Shown: positions 1 to 6,771 of the stretch, piece by piece | How the letters are laid out: every line of letters starts with the position of its first letter | Numbering within the stretch: position 1 is the stretch's first letter | DNA from: Bacteroidales bacterium | GTDB taxonomy: Bacteria > Bacteroidota > Bacteroidia > Bacteroidales > JAADJA01 | Length of the DNA stretch: 8,149 nucleotides | Assembly: GCA_029934735.1 (NCBI GenBank) | Contig: JAOZLR010000104.1 | Location: 1 to 8,149 of the forward strand | Direction: 5' to 3' | Notes under the pieces: generated by a model | Database searches by the model: none | Seen by the model: only the letters and a program-made list of their open reading frames with translations | What the model was told of the DNA's origin: nothing | Translations under genes and position numbers: made by a program

Positions 1-9
1 AATTTAGAT

Positions 10-888
10 ATGATATATGCAGCAATAGATGTAGGTTCAAACGCAGCAAGGTTGCTGTTTGCCAATGTATTTGAATCGGAAAAGAAAATTTACGTTGAAA
101 AGGCAACTTTAGTTCGCATTCCTACTAGGCTGGGAAAGGATGTTTATACTAATAATATAATATCGGAAAAGAGAGCTGATAATCTTATAAAGACCTTAAA
201 AGCATTCAAACTACTAATCGATGTTTATAAACCTGTTGATTTTGATGCATGTGCTACTGCTGCAATGCGTGAAGCTGTAAATGGTAATGAGTTAATCAGG
301 AGAATTAAAGATGAGACAGGACTTAATGTCAGACTTGTAGATGGAATTGAGGAGGCCAATATTATTAGACAAACTAACAAAATTGAATTTAAACATCCTC
401 AAGGGCTGTCGATGTATATTGATGTAGGAGGTGGAAGTACAGAGATATCAGTTTTACTAAATGATGTTGTTTTAGGTGTTACTTCATTTAAAATTGGCAC
501 ATTAAGAATCTTGAGCAATAAAGTAAAAAAATCGGAGTGGAAAAGGCTTGAGCTTTTTTTGATGAAATATAAGGAGCATTTTGGAAGTATAAATGTAGTG
601 GGTTCCGGTGGCAATATCAATAAAATAAATAAAATTTATGGTACACCATCGACTTATACACTCAAAACTTCTGAGCTAATTTATGCACTAAATCATCTGG
701 AAAGCTTTTTACTTGAAGAGCGTATCCAAAAACTTGGTTTACGTCCTGACAGGGCTGATGTAATTGTTCCGGCAGCTAAGATCTTTCTTTTTATTATAAA
801 GAAAATTAAGATAAAATCACTGTTTGTTCCTAAAATAGGTTTTGCCGACGGACTTATATATCAGTTATATTCAAATAGCAATAAGTAA
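10..888 (+). CDS. Ppx/GppA-family phosphatase (exopolyphosphatase-like), short form
   Basis: Predicted cytoplasmic phosphatase of the actin-like ASKHA fold, which in this family removes phosphate from polyphosphate ends or from pppGpp. The 292-residue product shows the family signatures in order: AIDVGSNAARLL (residues 5-16, first phosphate loop), ATAAMREA (82-89), an EEANI segment (114-118) at the place of the catalytic Glu, YIDVGGGSTEISV (136-148, second phosphate loop), GSGGNI (198-203), RPDRADVIVPA (245-255) and GFADGLIYQL (277-286). It is complete but is the ~300-residue two-domain form and lacks the C-terminal HD-like extension of E. coli Ppx. The ATG at 10 puts the first phosphate loop at the usual distance from the N terminus; only 9 bp upstream are visible, so its promoter and upstream partner (often a polyphosphate kinase in this phylum) cannot be seen. 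It converges on the glycosyltransferase gene. The family call is firm; polyphosphate versus pppGpp specificity is not decidable here. Confidence 0.93.
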   Translation: MIYAAIDVGSNAARLLFANVFESEKKIYVEKATLVRIPTRLGKDVYTNNIISEKRADNLIKTLKAFKLLIDVYKPVDFDACATAAMREAVNGNELIRRIKDETGLNVRLVDGIEEANIIRQTNKIEFKHPQGLSMYIDVGGGSTEISVLLNDVVLGVTSFKIGTLRILSNKVKKSEWKRLELFLMKYKEHFGSINVVGSGGNINKINKIYGTPSTYTLKTSELIYALNHLESFLLEERIQKLGLRPDRADVIVPAAKIFLFIIKKIKIKSLFVPKIGFADGLIYQLYSNSNK

Positions 889-911
889 AGTAAGTGTTAA
901 GTTTGTTATAT

Positions 912-1652
912 CTATCCCTTAACTCTTTTATAGGGCTTGAATATACTCTTGAGACGTAATTGCAGAACTCCGAAAATAGCCTCTTTAAAAATCCCGCCGC
1001 TCATCTTTGAAGTACCCTCTGTCCGATCGGTGAAAATAACATCAACCTCTTTAATTTTGTATCCTAGTTTCCATGCTGTGAACTTCATCTCTATCTGAAA
1101 AGCATAGCCGATGAATTTCACCTTATCAAGGTCAATATTTTCAAGAACTCCTCTTGTGTAGCAAACAAAACCTGCAGTTGTATCCTGAACCGGAATTCTT
1201 GTAATAATCCTGACATACATTGAAGCAAAATATGACATAAGAATTCGGCCCATAGGCCAGTTTACTACATTTACCCCTTTTATATACCTCGAACCAATTG
1301 AAACATCGTATCCATCTTTAGCCAAAGCATCATACAGGCGGATAAGGTCGTCAGGATTGTGGGAGAAATCGGCATCCATTTCATTCACATATTTATAATC
1401 TCTTTTAAGTGCCCATTTAAAACCGTGAATGTATGCTGTACCCAGACCGAGTTTGCCTTTTCTTTCTTCTATGAACAACTTGTCAGGAAATTCCGTCATT
1501 AGCCTCTTTACAATATCAGCTGTACCATCAGGAGAATTGTCCTCAACAATCAAAACATGGAATACCTTGGGTAAGGAGAAGACCTTTCGGATTATTTTTT
1601 CAATGTTCTCCTTTTCGTTATATGTTGGAATTATTACTAATGTATCACTCAC
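912..1652 (-). CDS. Polyprenol-phosphate mannosyltransferase-like GT2 glycosyltransferase (DPM1-like)
   Basis: Family 2 glycosyltransferase that would transfer a sugar, typically mannose from GDP-mannose, onto a polyprenyl phosphate at the cytoplasmic face of the inner membrane, giving a lipid-linked donor for glycan or protein glycosylation. The 246-residue product is a single GT-A domain with PTYNEKENI (9-17), EDNSPDGT (37-44), a DAD metal-binding triad in NEMDADFSHNP (90-100), GSRY (120-123), DTTAGF (157-162) and RTEGTSKMS (210-218), all typical of DPM1-like enzymes. No C-terminal membrane segments are present, so it is the soluble or peripheral form. The start codon is GTG (1650-1652); an in-frame TAA lies 15 bp further upstream, and no ATG falls between, so GTG is well supported. 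It is the last gene of the minus-strand block, 58 bp after the lipoprotein stop; no good promoter was seen in that gap, so read-through is possible. The sugar specificity is inferred. Confidence 0.92.
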   Translation of the reverse strand: MSDTLVIIPTYNEKENIEKIIRKVFSLPKVFHVLIVEDNSPDGTADIVKRLMTEFPDKLFIEERKGKLGLGTAYIHGFKWALKRDYKYVNEMDADFSHNPDDLIRLYDALAKDGYDVSIGSRYIKGVNVVNWPMGRILMSYFASMYVRIITRIPVQDTTAGFVCYTRGVLENIDLDKVKFIGYAFQIEMKFTAWKLGYKIKEVDVIFTDRTEGTSKMSGGIFKEAIFGVLQLRLKSIFKPYKRVKG

Positions 1653-1710
1653 AGTTGCAATATTAATTTATTTTTAAATGGCAATAACGAGAAAGTCTGA
1701 TAAATATTTT

Positions 1711-4080
1711 CTATTCAATAATAACATCATCTATCTGAATTGATGTTGACTCTGTATCACTTCCAATATACTTGAAAGCAATGGCTACATTACCTGAAAA
1801 ACCGGCCAGAGAAACATCACCTGATTCGATCCATGAATAATTACTACTACCCGAGTTTGGCAAAATTGCTGTAAGCTCTGTCCAGGTAGCCGATTCAAAG
1901 TTTGTCCCGTCAAAATCGGTTGATGCAAGAATTGTTATTGGCTGGTTACCTGCTAAATGAGCCCAGTATGCCATTGCGCTTTTAAAACTCAGCGTTTTAT
2001 CTCCACTTGTATTGATTACAGGAGGAGTGATCAGCCAGGTTTTCATTTCACTCAAACTTGAATTATATCCTGTTGCCTGAACATATTTATTACCACTATA
2101 GTCTTTTCCCTGCCATAAACGGTCACCGGTTACTAAAATATTTGTCCATCCGTCAAGGTTCACATTCTCATAATTAACAACGAGGTCGAAATATTCATTA
2201 ACAGAAGATACAGGCTCTATTCCTCCACCGCCTCCACCATCGCCTATTACAACGTCGTCAACCTGAATTGATGTTGACTCCGAGTCACTTCCAACATATT
2301 TGAATGCAATAGCAACATTTCCTGTAAATTGCGCAAGAGAAATATCACCTGACTCAACCCACTCATAGTTAGCACTACCTGACGTTGGGAGTGTTGCAGA
2401 GATTTCTGTCCAGACAGCTGTTTCAAAGTTTGTCCCGTCATAATCTGTGGAAGCGAGAATAGTAAGAGGCTGATTACCTGCCTGATGTTCCCAGTATGCC
2501 ATAGCACATTTAAAACTTAATGTCTGGTCTCCACCTGTATTAATGACCGGAGGAGTAATCAGCCAGGTCTCCATCGCATCGAGGCCGGAATTATATCCTG
2601 TTGCCTGAGCATACTTATTCCCGCTAAAATCTTTTCCCTGCCATTTTCTGGTTCCTTCGATACTAATATTTGTCCATCCTTCTAAATCTATATCTGTATA
2701 GTTCTCAACTGTATTAAACTCTTCATTTACTCCGGCAACAGGAGTAATAGTTCCGCCGCCGCCACCACCGTCATCACTAATAATAACATCATCAACCTGA
2801 AATGAAGTTGATTCAGTCCCGCTGCCAGTATATTTGAATGCTATTGCAACATTTCCTGCAAAATCTGCAAGGGAAACATCACCGGACTCGACCCAGCTAT
2901 AATTAGCACTACTGGCATTTGGCAGAGCTGGTGAAAGTTCTGTCCATGTAGCTGTCTCAAAATTTGAACCGTCATAATCAGTTGAAGCCAATACAGTCAT
3001 TGGTTCATTCCCCGACATGTGTTCCCAATAGGCAATACCACCTTTAAAAGTTAAAATTTTATCTCCGCTTGTATTAATAACAGGAGGAGTTATTAGCCAG
3101 GTTTCCATAACGTCCAGATTGGAATTATACCCGGATGCCTGGGCATATTTACCATTGTTATAAGTTTTACCCTGCCATTTTCTATTGCCTTCAACAGCAA
3201 TGTTTGTCCATCCCTGAAGGCTCACATCAGTGTAGTCTTCAACAGTACTAAACTCTTCATTTACCTCTTCAACAGGCTCAATAACAGAACCTCCGCCAGA
3301 TCCGCATCTGGGTCCGGTTAGATGAATTTCATTGTAGTTTCTGACGATGAGTTGATCCTTGATTGAGCTGCCACTGGCATAAATAGTTTCAATAGCTATT
3401 ATCGATCCGTTACCTTCAGGAAGCAATTTTCCTGCAAAATTAGCATAGGCACTGGTACGAACGATTAACGAATTGCCGTTACAATCTTCCAAGTCTCTGT
3501 CTTCAGTTATAAGATTAACTGTATCGGCAAAATAGCTGCCGAGCATTTCATTTGTAAACTGTACGCTGTCAAGCTTTATCAAACGTGACTCCCAATAAGC
3601 CCGGTTACTTTTTATTTCGGATATTGTTGTGAGTTCAGGCTCAATTATTACACTTGTTTTAATTTTATAAATATTATTGGCAACGTTAAGATTTTGTACC
3701 TGATTCAAATCGTGATACTGATCAATTGTTGAACCCAGCAATAAAACACGTATTGAATCTCCAACATATATGCCACCTGAATTGATGAAATTTAGCTGAA
3801 TCGCACCGGTTTCATCCTGTACATAAGCGCTCTTATAAATATTCCCCGAACTTTCATCAGCAGTTACAACCGCAAATAATGAAATAGTGTCGGTGAAAGT
3901 GTATGCACCCGTACTGTCAATATATATTTGTTTAATCTGTTGAATTGTTAAAACTTTATCTGGATTAAACGGAATAGTTGATTCAGGAGGTGCTTCTGGA
4001 GGTTGCTTTACACAACTGTTAAGAAATAATGCAGTTATTCCAAGTAATAAAACTGTTTTAAAAATAGATGCTTTTTTCAT
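1711..4080 (-). CDS. Surface-type lipoprotein: DUF5689 region plus three choice-of-anchor J-like repeats
   Basis: Predicted outer-membrane lipoprotein of 789 residues, probably surface exposed, proposed to bind an extracellular substrate for the neighbouring TonB receptor. The chosen ATG (4078-4080) begins MKKASIF followed by a hydrophobic stretch and the lipobox LNSC, with Cys23 as lipid anchor; the frame opens nine codons earlier, but at TTG and without a better leader. Residues ~43-256 match DUF5689, with AVVTADESSGNIY, YVQDETGAIQL, IVRTSAYANFAG and a closing RNYNEIHLTGPRC; Cys200 and Cys259 could pair. Three 163-residue repeats follow (273-435, 451-613, 627-789), each with GWTNI, WQGK, TWLITPPVIN, LASTDYDG-like, WTE, ESGD, GNVAIAFKY and a final DDV motif, as in choice-of-anchor J / cleaved-adhesin jelly rolls. 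Linkers between repeats are Gly-rich. The protein stops right after repeat 3, so there is no type IX sorting tail. The receptor gene ends 30 bp upstream, implying one operon. Domain calls are from motif recognition; the ligand is unknown. Confidence 0.88.
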   Translation of the reverse strand: MKKASIFKTVLLLGITALFLNSCVKQPPEAPPESTIPFNPDKVLTIQQIKQIYIDSTGAYTFTDTISLFAVVTADESSGNIYKSAYVQDETGAIQLNFINSGGIYVGDSIRVLLLGSTIDQYHDLNQVQNLNVANNIYKIKTSVIIEPELTTISEIKSNRAYWESRLIKLDSVQFTNEMLGSYFADTVNLITEDRDLEDCNGNSLIVRTSAYANFAGKLLPEGNGSIIAIETIYASGSSIKDQLIVRNYNEIHLTGPRCGSGGGSVIEPVEEVNEEFSTVEDYTDVSLQGWTNIAVEGNRKWQGKTYNNGKYAQASGYNSNLDVMETWLITPPVINTSGDKILTFKGGIAYWEHMSGNEPMTVLASTDYDGSNFETATWTELSPALPNASSANYSWVESGDVSLADFAGNVAIAFKYTGSGTESTSFQVDDVIISDDGGGGGGTITPVAGVNEEFNTVENYTDIDLEGWTNISIEGTRKWQGKDFSGNKYAQATGYNSGLDAMETWLITPPVINTGGDQTLSFKCAMAYWEHQAGNQPLTILASTDYDGTNFETAVWTEISATLPTSGSANYEWVESGDISLAQFTGNVAIAFKYVGSDSESTSIQVDDVVIGDGGGGGGIEPVSSVNEYFDLVVNYENVNLDGWTNILVTGDRLWQGKDYSGNKYVQATGYNSSLSEMKTWLITPPVINTSGDKTLSFKSAMAYWAHLAGNQPITILASTDFDGTNFESATWTELTAILPNSGSSNYSWIESGDVSLAGFSGNVAIAFKYIGSDTESTSIQIDDVIIE
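1714..2202 (-). repeat. Coding repeat 3 of 3 in the lipoprotein (163 codons)
   Basis: Terminal copy, beginning VNEYFDLVVNYENV and ending IDDVIIE immediately before the stop codon. It is the most diverged at its N-terminal 30 residues (DLVVNYENVN in place of the TVE-YTD pattern) while the core TWLITPPVINTSGDK and GNVAIAFKY blocks are kept. No C-terminal sorting or anchoring sequence follows. Confidence 0.9.
2242..2730 (-). repeat. Coding repeat 2 of 3 in the lipoprotein (163 codons)
   Basis: Middle copy, beginning VNEEFNTVENYTDI and ending VDDVVIG. It has 119 of 163 residues identical to repeat 3 by hand count with no gaps. It carries the only Cys among the three repeats (SFKCAMAYW). A second six-glycine linker (2221-2238) follows. 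Confidence 0.9.
2776..3264 (-). repeat. Coding repeat 1 of 3 in the lipoprotein (163 codons)
   Basis: First of three tandem domain repeats. It begins VNEEFSTVEDYTDV and ends VDDVIIS. Hand alignment without gaps gives 117 of 163 residues identical to repeat 2 and 112 of 163 to repeat 3. It is preceded by a CGSGGGSVIEPVEE linker joining it to the DUF5689 region and followed by a run of six glycines (2752-2769). Confidence 0.9.
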
Positions 4081-4110
4081 TATTATTTGATTGTTTATTG
4101 TTTGCAAAAA

Positions 4111-6627
4111 TTAAAATCTGAAACTAATATTTAAATAGTACTGACGCCCGTAGAGATAGAAGTATTTTGGCGGAAATTTATTTATATCCAATGGATTATA
4201 TCTGAACTGCTCAAATCCGCCAAAAGCAAAATCAGTATTATTAAGAATATTGCTGACACTAAAATTAAGCGACAGAAAATAATCATTGTTTATTCGCCAG
4301 GACTTCCCGACATAAAGGTCAATAGTATAAGATGATTTCAATTGCTCCTGTCCGAGGATAACATCCCGTTCAGGATAGTCCTGGCCAAAGTTTTTAACTG
4401 CCTCCTGTGTCCTTCTGTCAGGGTTTGCTTCAAGATAGGCATTGTCGAAGTAGTTTACATTGAAACCAGCAAATATATATCTTGATGAAAAATATTTTAG
4501 TCCGGCCGAAAGAGCAGTCTGAGGGAAGCCCCCAACTTTGTAGCCTTCAAAATAAACTGTTCTATTGCTAATAACCTGTGCAATATTATCAGCCGAGATG
4601 GTTGCAGTAGGGTCTGAAGCATATAAATAATTACCAATAGCAGCAACTCCAAAAAGAGTGAAATTCTGACTTATTTTGCCTTCTATTGAAGCTTCCAAAC
4701 CATAATGCACTTTGTCAACACCTATCATATTATAGTTTACATAACTACGAAGCACATCGTGATAATAACTTCTTGAGTATGCCTGATCGATAAACTTTGT
4801 ATAATATCCTGTAACCCTGGAAGTGATATAAGGAGAACGATAGATATAGCTAAGGTCTCCCGATAATATTTTTTCATTAGTCAAACCAGAAACAACCTGA
4901 TCTCTGGTACGGGGTGAAACATAGGCAGTCCTGAAGAAGGGTGCCCGAGTCATAAAAAATCCGTTAGCTACGATAAGATGCCGTCCGGTAATTTTATAAG
5001 TTAACCCACCTTTAATGCCAACATTTGTAAAATTATTTTTTTCAGATTCGCCATAAGAGTTATCAGGAAACTTACCGTTTCTCATATTTCCTGTTCGCCA
5101 AAACGAATTAAACCCGATTTTAGCAGCTACAAAGAAATCAATTTTACTATAGGTAAAATCGCCCTGTGCAAACAGCTCATAGTTGTTTACATTTGAAACA
5201 TAATCGTACCCGAATCTATCACCCTCCTTTATAACTGCATTGGGATGATTCAGGTCGTTTTGGATCATTGTGCTGTCAATGAAACTAAAATCTCGAACAG
5301 CATATTTATCCCAACTCACATAAAAGTCGCCACCAAGCAGGTCGTCAACTAATTTATATTGATTTACTTTATACCAGGAGAGATTTAAACCTGCAGAGAG
5401 GGTAAAATTGTCATTAATTTCTTTCTTAAGGTTGGTGTTAAATCCCAGTTGATTTTTATCATTTCTTCTCTCTTCAATAATATAGGCCGACAAATTTCCT
5501 GTATATGAGTTTCCTGGTATTCCTTCGACATTTTCAATAGTATAAAGGTTTTTTCGGTTATCAAAATAAAATGCATCAAAATCAAGTTGGCGGAAGGCAG
5601 GGTCATTTTCCCAAAGGTCAGTCCTTTCCTGTTGAGTATAGCCGTTATAATCCCTGTCATCGCTTGGCAGATTTTTATAATAGTCAGGCCTTGGATCGGC
5701 TCTGTCATACCAGTCAAGGGCGGTGCTTCCTCCCTGTCCGAACCAATAATATAAAGAGGTGGTTAAAGTTGTTTTGCTATCCATTTTCCAGTAATGTGTA
5801 AGCATAATCATCGGTTGATGATAATTGCTTACCCTGGAATTTCGTTTTTCCCCGTTTTGATAGCCCCAGTAAGGATTATAATAATTTGTACCGGAATAGT
5901 CAAGAGCTTCCTGAACACTGACTCCATTTTTACCTCTTAATGTTGGAGCACCATAACCAATCAGACCAATACTATGGTGTTCATTTATTTTCTTCTCAGC
6001 AGATAAAAAATATCCCCAGGCATCATAAAAAGTACCTTCAACATAGCCCTCTTCTGCCCATCTTCTCGAACCTGAAACAGTGAAAGCCCATCCATTATCC
6101 ATCATGCCAGTTGCAGCTGTAACCATCAGCCTGTTCCTGTAACTGCGGTTTGTTGACGAATAGGTGATTTTTACACCTTTGGGAAAAGATGATGCTCTTG
6201 TGATCATATTGGTCGTACCTCCAACTCCGCCAAAAAGATAACTTGATGGAGAAACACCTATTCTGATCTCTTTATTTCTTGTGGCATCGTTAAGTCCACC
6301 CCAACTCGACCAGTATGCTCTTCCGGTTTCCATATCATTCAATGGTATACCATTCATCATTACTGTTGTGTTTTCGCTGTTGAACCCTCTGATCTTAAAT
6401 CGTGTAGAACCAAAAACATATCCTGCTGTTGACACGAAGATATCCTTTGACGATTGCAGCAGACCTGAAATATCCTGACCTTCGTTGTCAGCCTCATCTG
6501 ATGTTGCGTTTACAAAAATCTTTGGAATTGCCTCTTCTTCAGGATTAATTCTTAAAGTATCTTTAGTTTGTGCATTTACCATTATAACAAGGGAAACAAA
6601 TGCTATTGTTGTAAATATATATTTCAT
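4111..6627 (-). CDS. TonB-dependent outer-membrane receptor (SusD-less type)
   Basis: Outer-membrane beta-barrel importer driven by TonB/ExbBD. From the chosen ATG (6625-6627) the product is 838 residues with a signal peptide of ~19 residues (MKYIFTTIAFV... ending VNA, cleaved before QTKDT). The mature N terminus goes almost directly to a plug: AIPKIFVNATSDEADNEG, then FKIRGFNSENTTVMMNGIP, NDMETGRAYWSSWGG and FGGVGGTTNMITRAS (about residues 33-147). The rest is aromatic-rich barrel, ending YYLNISFRF with the terminal Phe expected for BAM-dependent insertion. There is no CarboxypepD_reg-like N-terminal extension and no SusD neighbour, so this is not a standard SusC/SusD glycan pair; a DUF5689 lipoprotein takes the partner position 30 bp downstream. 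The longest frame starts 14 codons earlier at a TTG that sits inside the likely promoter, so it was rejected. Substrate is unknown; the divergent secreted nuclease-family gene suggests nucleic acid fragments or phosphodiester products. Confidence 0.92.
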   Translation of the reverse strand: MKYIFTTIAFVSLVIMVNAQTKDTLRINPEEEAIPKIFVNATSDEADNEGQDISGLLQSSKDIFVSTAGYVFGSTRFKIRGFNSENTTVMMNGIPLNDMETGRAYWSSWGGLNDATRNKEIRIGVSPSSYLFGGVGGTTNMITRASSFPKGVKITYSSTNRSYRNRLMVTAATGMMDNGWAFTVSGSRRWAEEGYVEGTFYDAWGYFLSAEKKINEHHSIGLIGYGAPTLRGKNGVSVQEALDYSGTNYYNPYWGYQNGEKRNSRVSNYHQPMIMLTHYWKMDSKTTLTTSLYYWFGQGGSTALDWYDRADPRPDYYKNLPSDDRDYNGYTQQERTDLWENDPAFRQLDFDAFYFDNRKNLYTIENVEGIPGNSYTGNLSAYIIEERRNDKNQLGFNTNLKKEINDNFTLSAGLNLSWYKVNQYKLVDDLLGGDFYVSWDKYAVRDFSFIDSTMIQNDLNHPNAVIKEGDRFGYDYVSNVNNYELFAQGDFTYSKIDFFVAAKIGFNSFWRTGNMRNGKFPDNSYGESEKNNFTNVGIKGGLTYKITGRHLIVANGFFMTRAPFFRTAYVSPRTRDQVVSGLTNEKILSGDLSYIYRSPYITSRVTGYYTKFIDQAYSRSYYHDVLRSYVNYNMIGVDKVHYGLEASIEGKISQNFTLFGVAAIGNYLYASDPTATISADNIAQVISNRTVYFEGYKVGGFPQTALSAGLKYFSSRYIFAGFNVNYFDNAYLEANPDRRTQEAVKNFGQDYPERDVILGQEQLKSSYTIDLYVGKSWRINNDYFLSLNFSVSNILNNTDFAFGGFEQFRYNPLDINKFPPKYFYLYGRQYYLNISFRF

Positions 6628-6666
6628 ATATCTTAATTTTTGTCTGTGCGTTATTAGCGGGGCGGG

Positions 6667-6674
6667 CAAAATTA
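6667..6674 (-). promoter_or_regulatory. Candidate -7 promoter element for the receptor-lipoprotein operon
   Basis: On the minus strand the octamer TAATTTTG matches the Bacteroidota -7 consensus TAnnTTTG and lies about 40 bp before the receptor ATG, giving a leader of roughly 30-35 nt. No good TTTG -33 element was found at the usual distance; the best is a TTTA about 21 bp upstream. The GC-rich block 6657-6667 (GCGGGGCGGGC on the plus strand), just downstream in the direction of transcription, would fall at the transcription start. Motif-only evidence. Confidence 0.45.
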
Positions 6675-6727
6675 ATAAAAAGGAATTGAAATAGATAAAT
6701 TAAATGATCTAATTTCGATAATAATGA

Positions 6728-6735
6728 TAATTTTG
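6728..6735 (+). promoter_or_regulatory. Candidate -7 promoter element for the secreted EEP gene
   Basis: The plus strand carries TAATTTTG, the same octamer as the divergent candidate. It would place transcription start near 6741-6742 and leave a leader of about 30 nt before the ATG at 6772. This also argues against the in-frame ATG at 6724, which would lie upstream of the transcript. A convincing -33 TTTG was not found. Confidence 0.45.
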
Positions 6736-6771
6736 CGAATTAAATATTTGGTTTACACAAAAATCTTAAAA

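Noticed and set aside
896..923. GTTAAG/CTTAAC inverted repeat in the convergent gap between the phosphatase and glycosyltransferase genes, considered as a bidirectional terminator.
   Set aside because: The stem is only 6 bp, A/T-rich, with a 16-nt loop, overlaps the glycosyltransferase stop codon region and has no clear T run on either strand.
2247..2507. An 86-codon minus-strand frame inside the lipoprotein gene.
   Set aside because: It overlaps repeat 2 of the lipoprotein in another frame; the lipoprotein frame has clear domain motifs while this one has none.
2752..2769. GGN-repeat tracts encoding the glycine linkers, considered as phase-variable slippage sites.
   Set aside because: The codons are mixed (GGT, GGC, GGA) and the runs are trinucleotide-based and short, so slippage would change linker length in frame and not switch expression.
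4081..4107. Extension of the lipoprotein to the TTG at 4105-4107.
   Set aside because: It would add nine polar residues in front of a textbook lipoprotein signal peptide; the ATG at 4078-4080 directly starts that signal.
5385..5717. A 110-codon minus-strand frame inside the receptor gene, and plus-strand frames at 5571-5801 and 6281-6694.
   Set aside because: All lie within or against the TonB receptor coding sequence or its leader and show no recognisable domain or start context.
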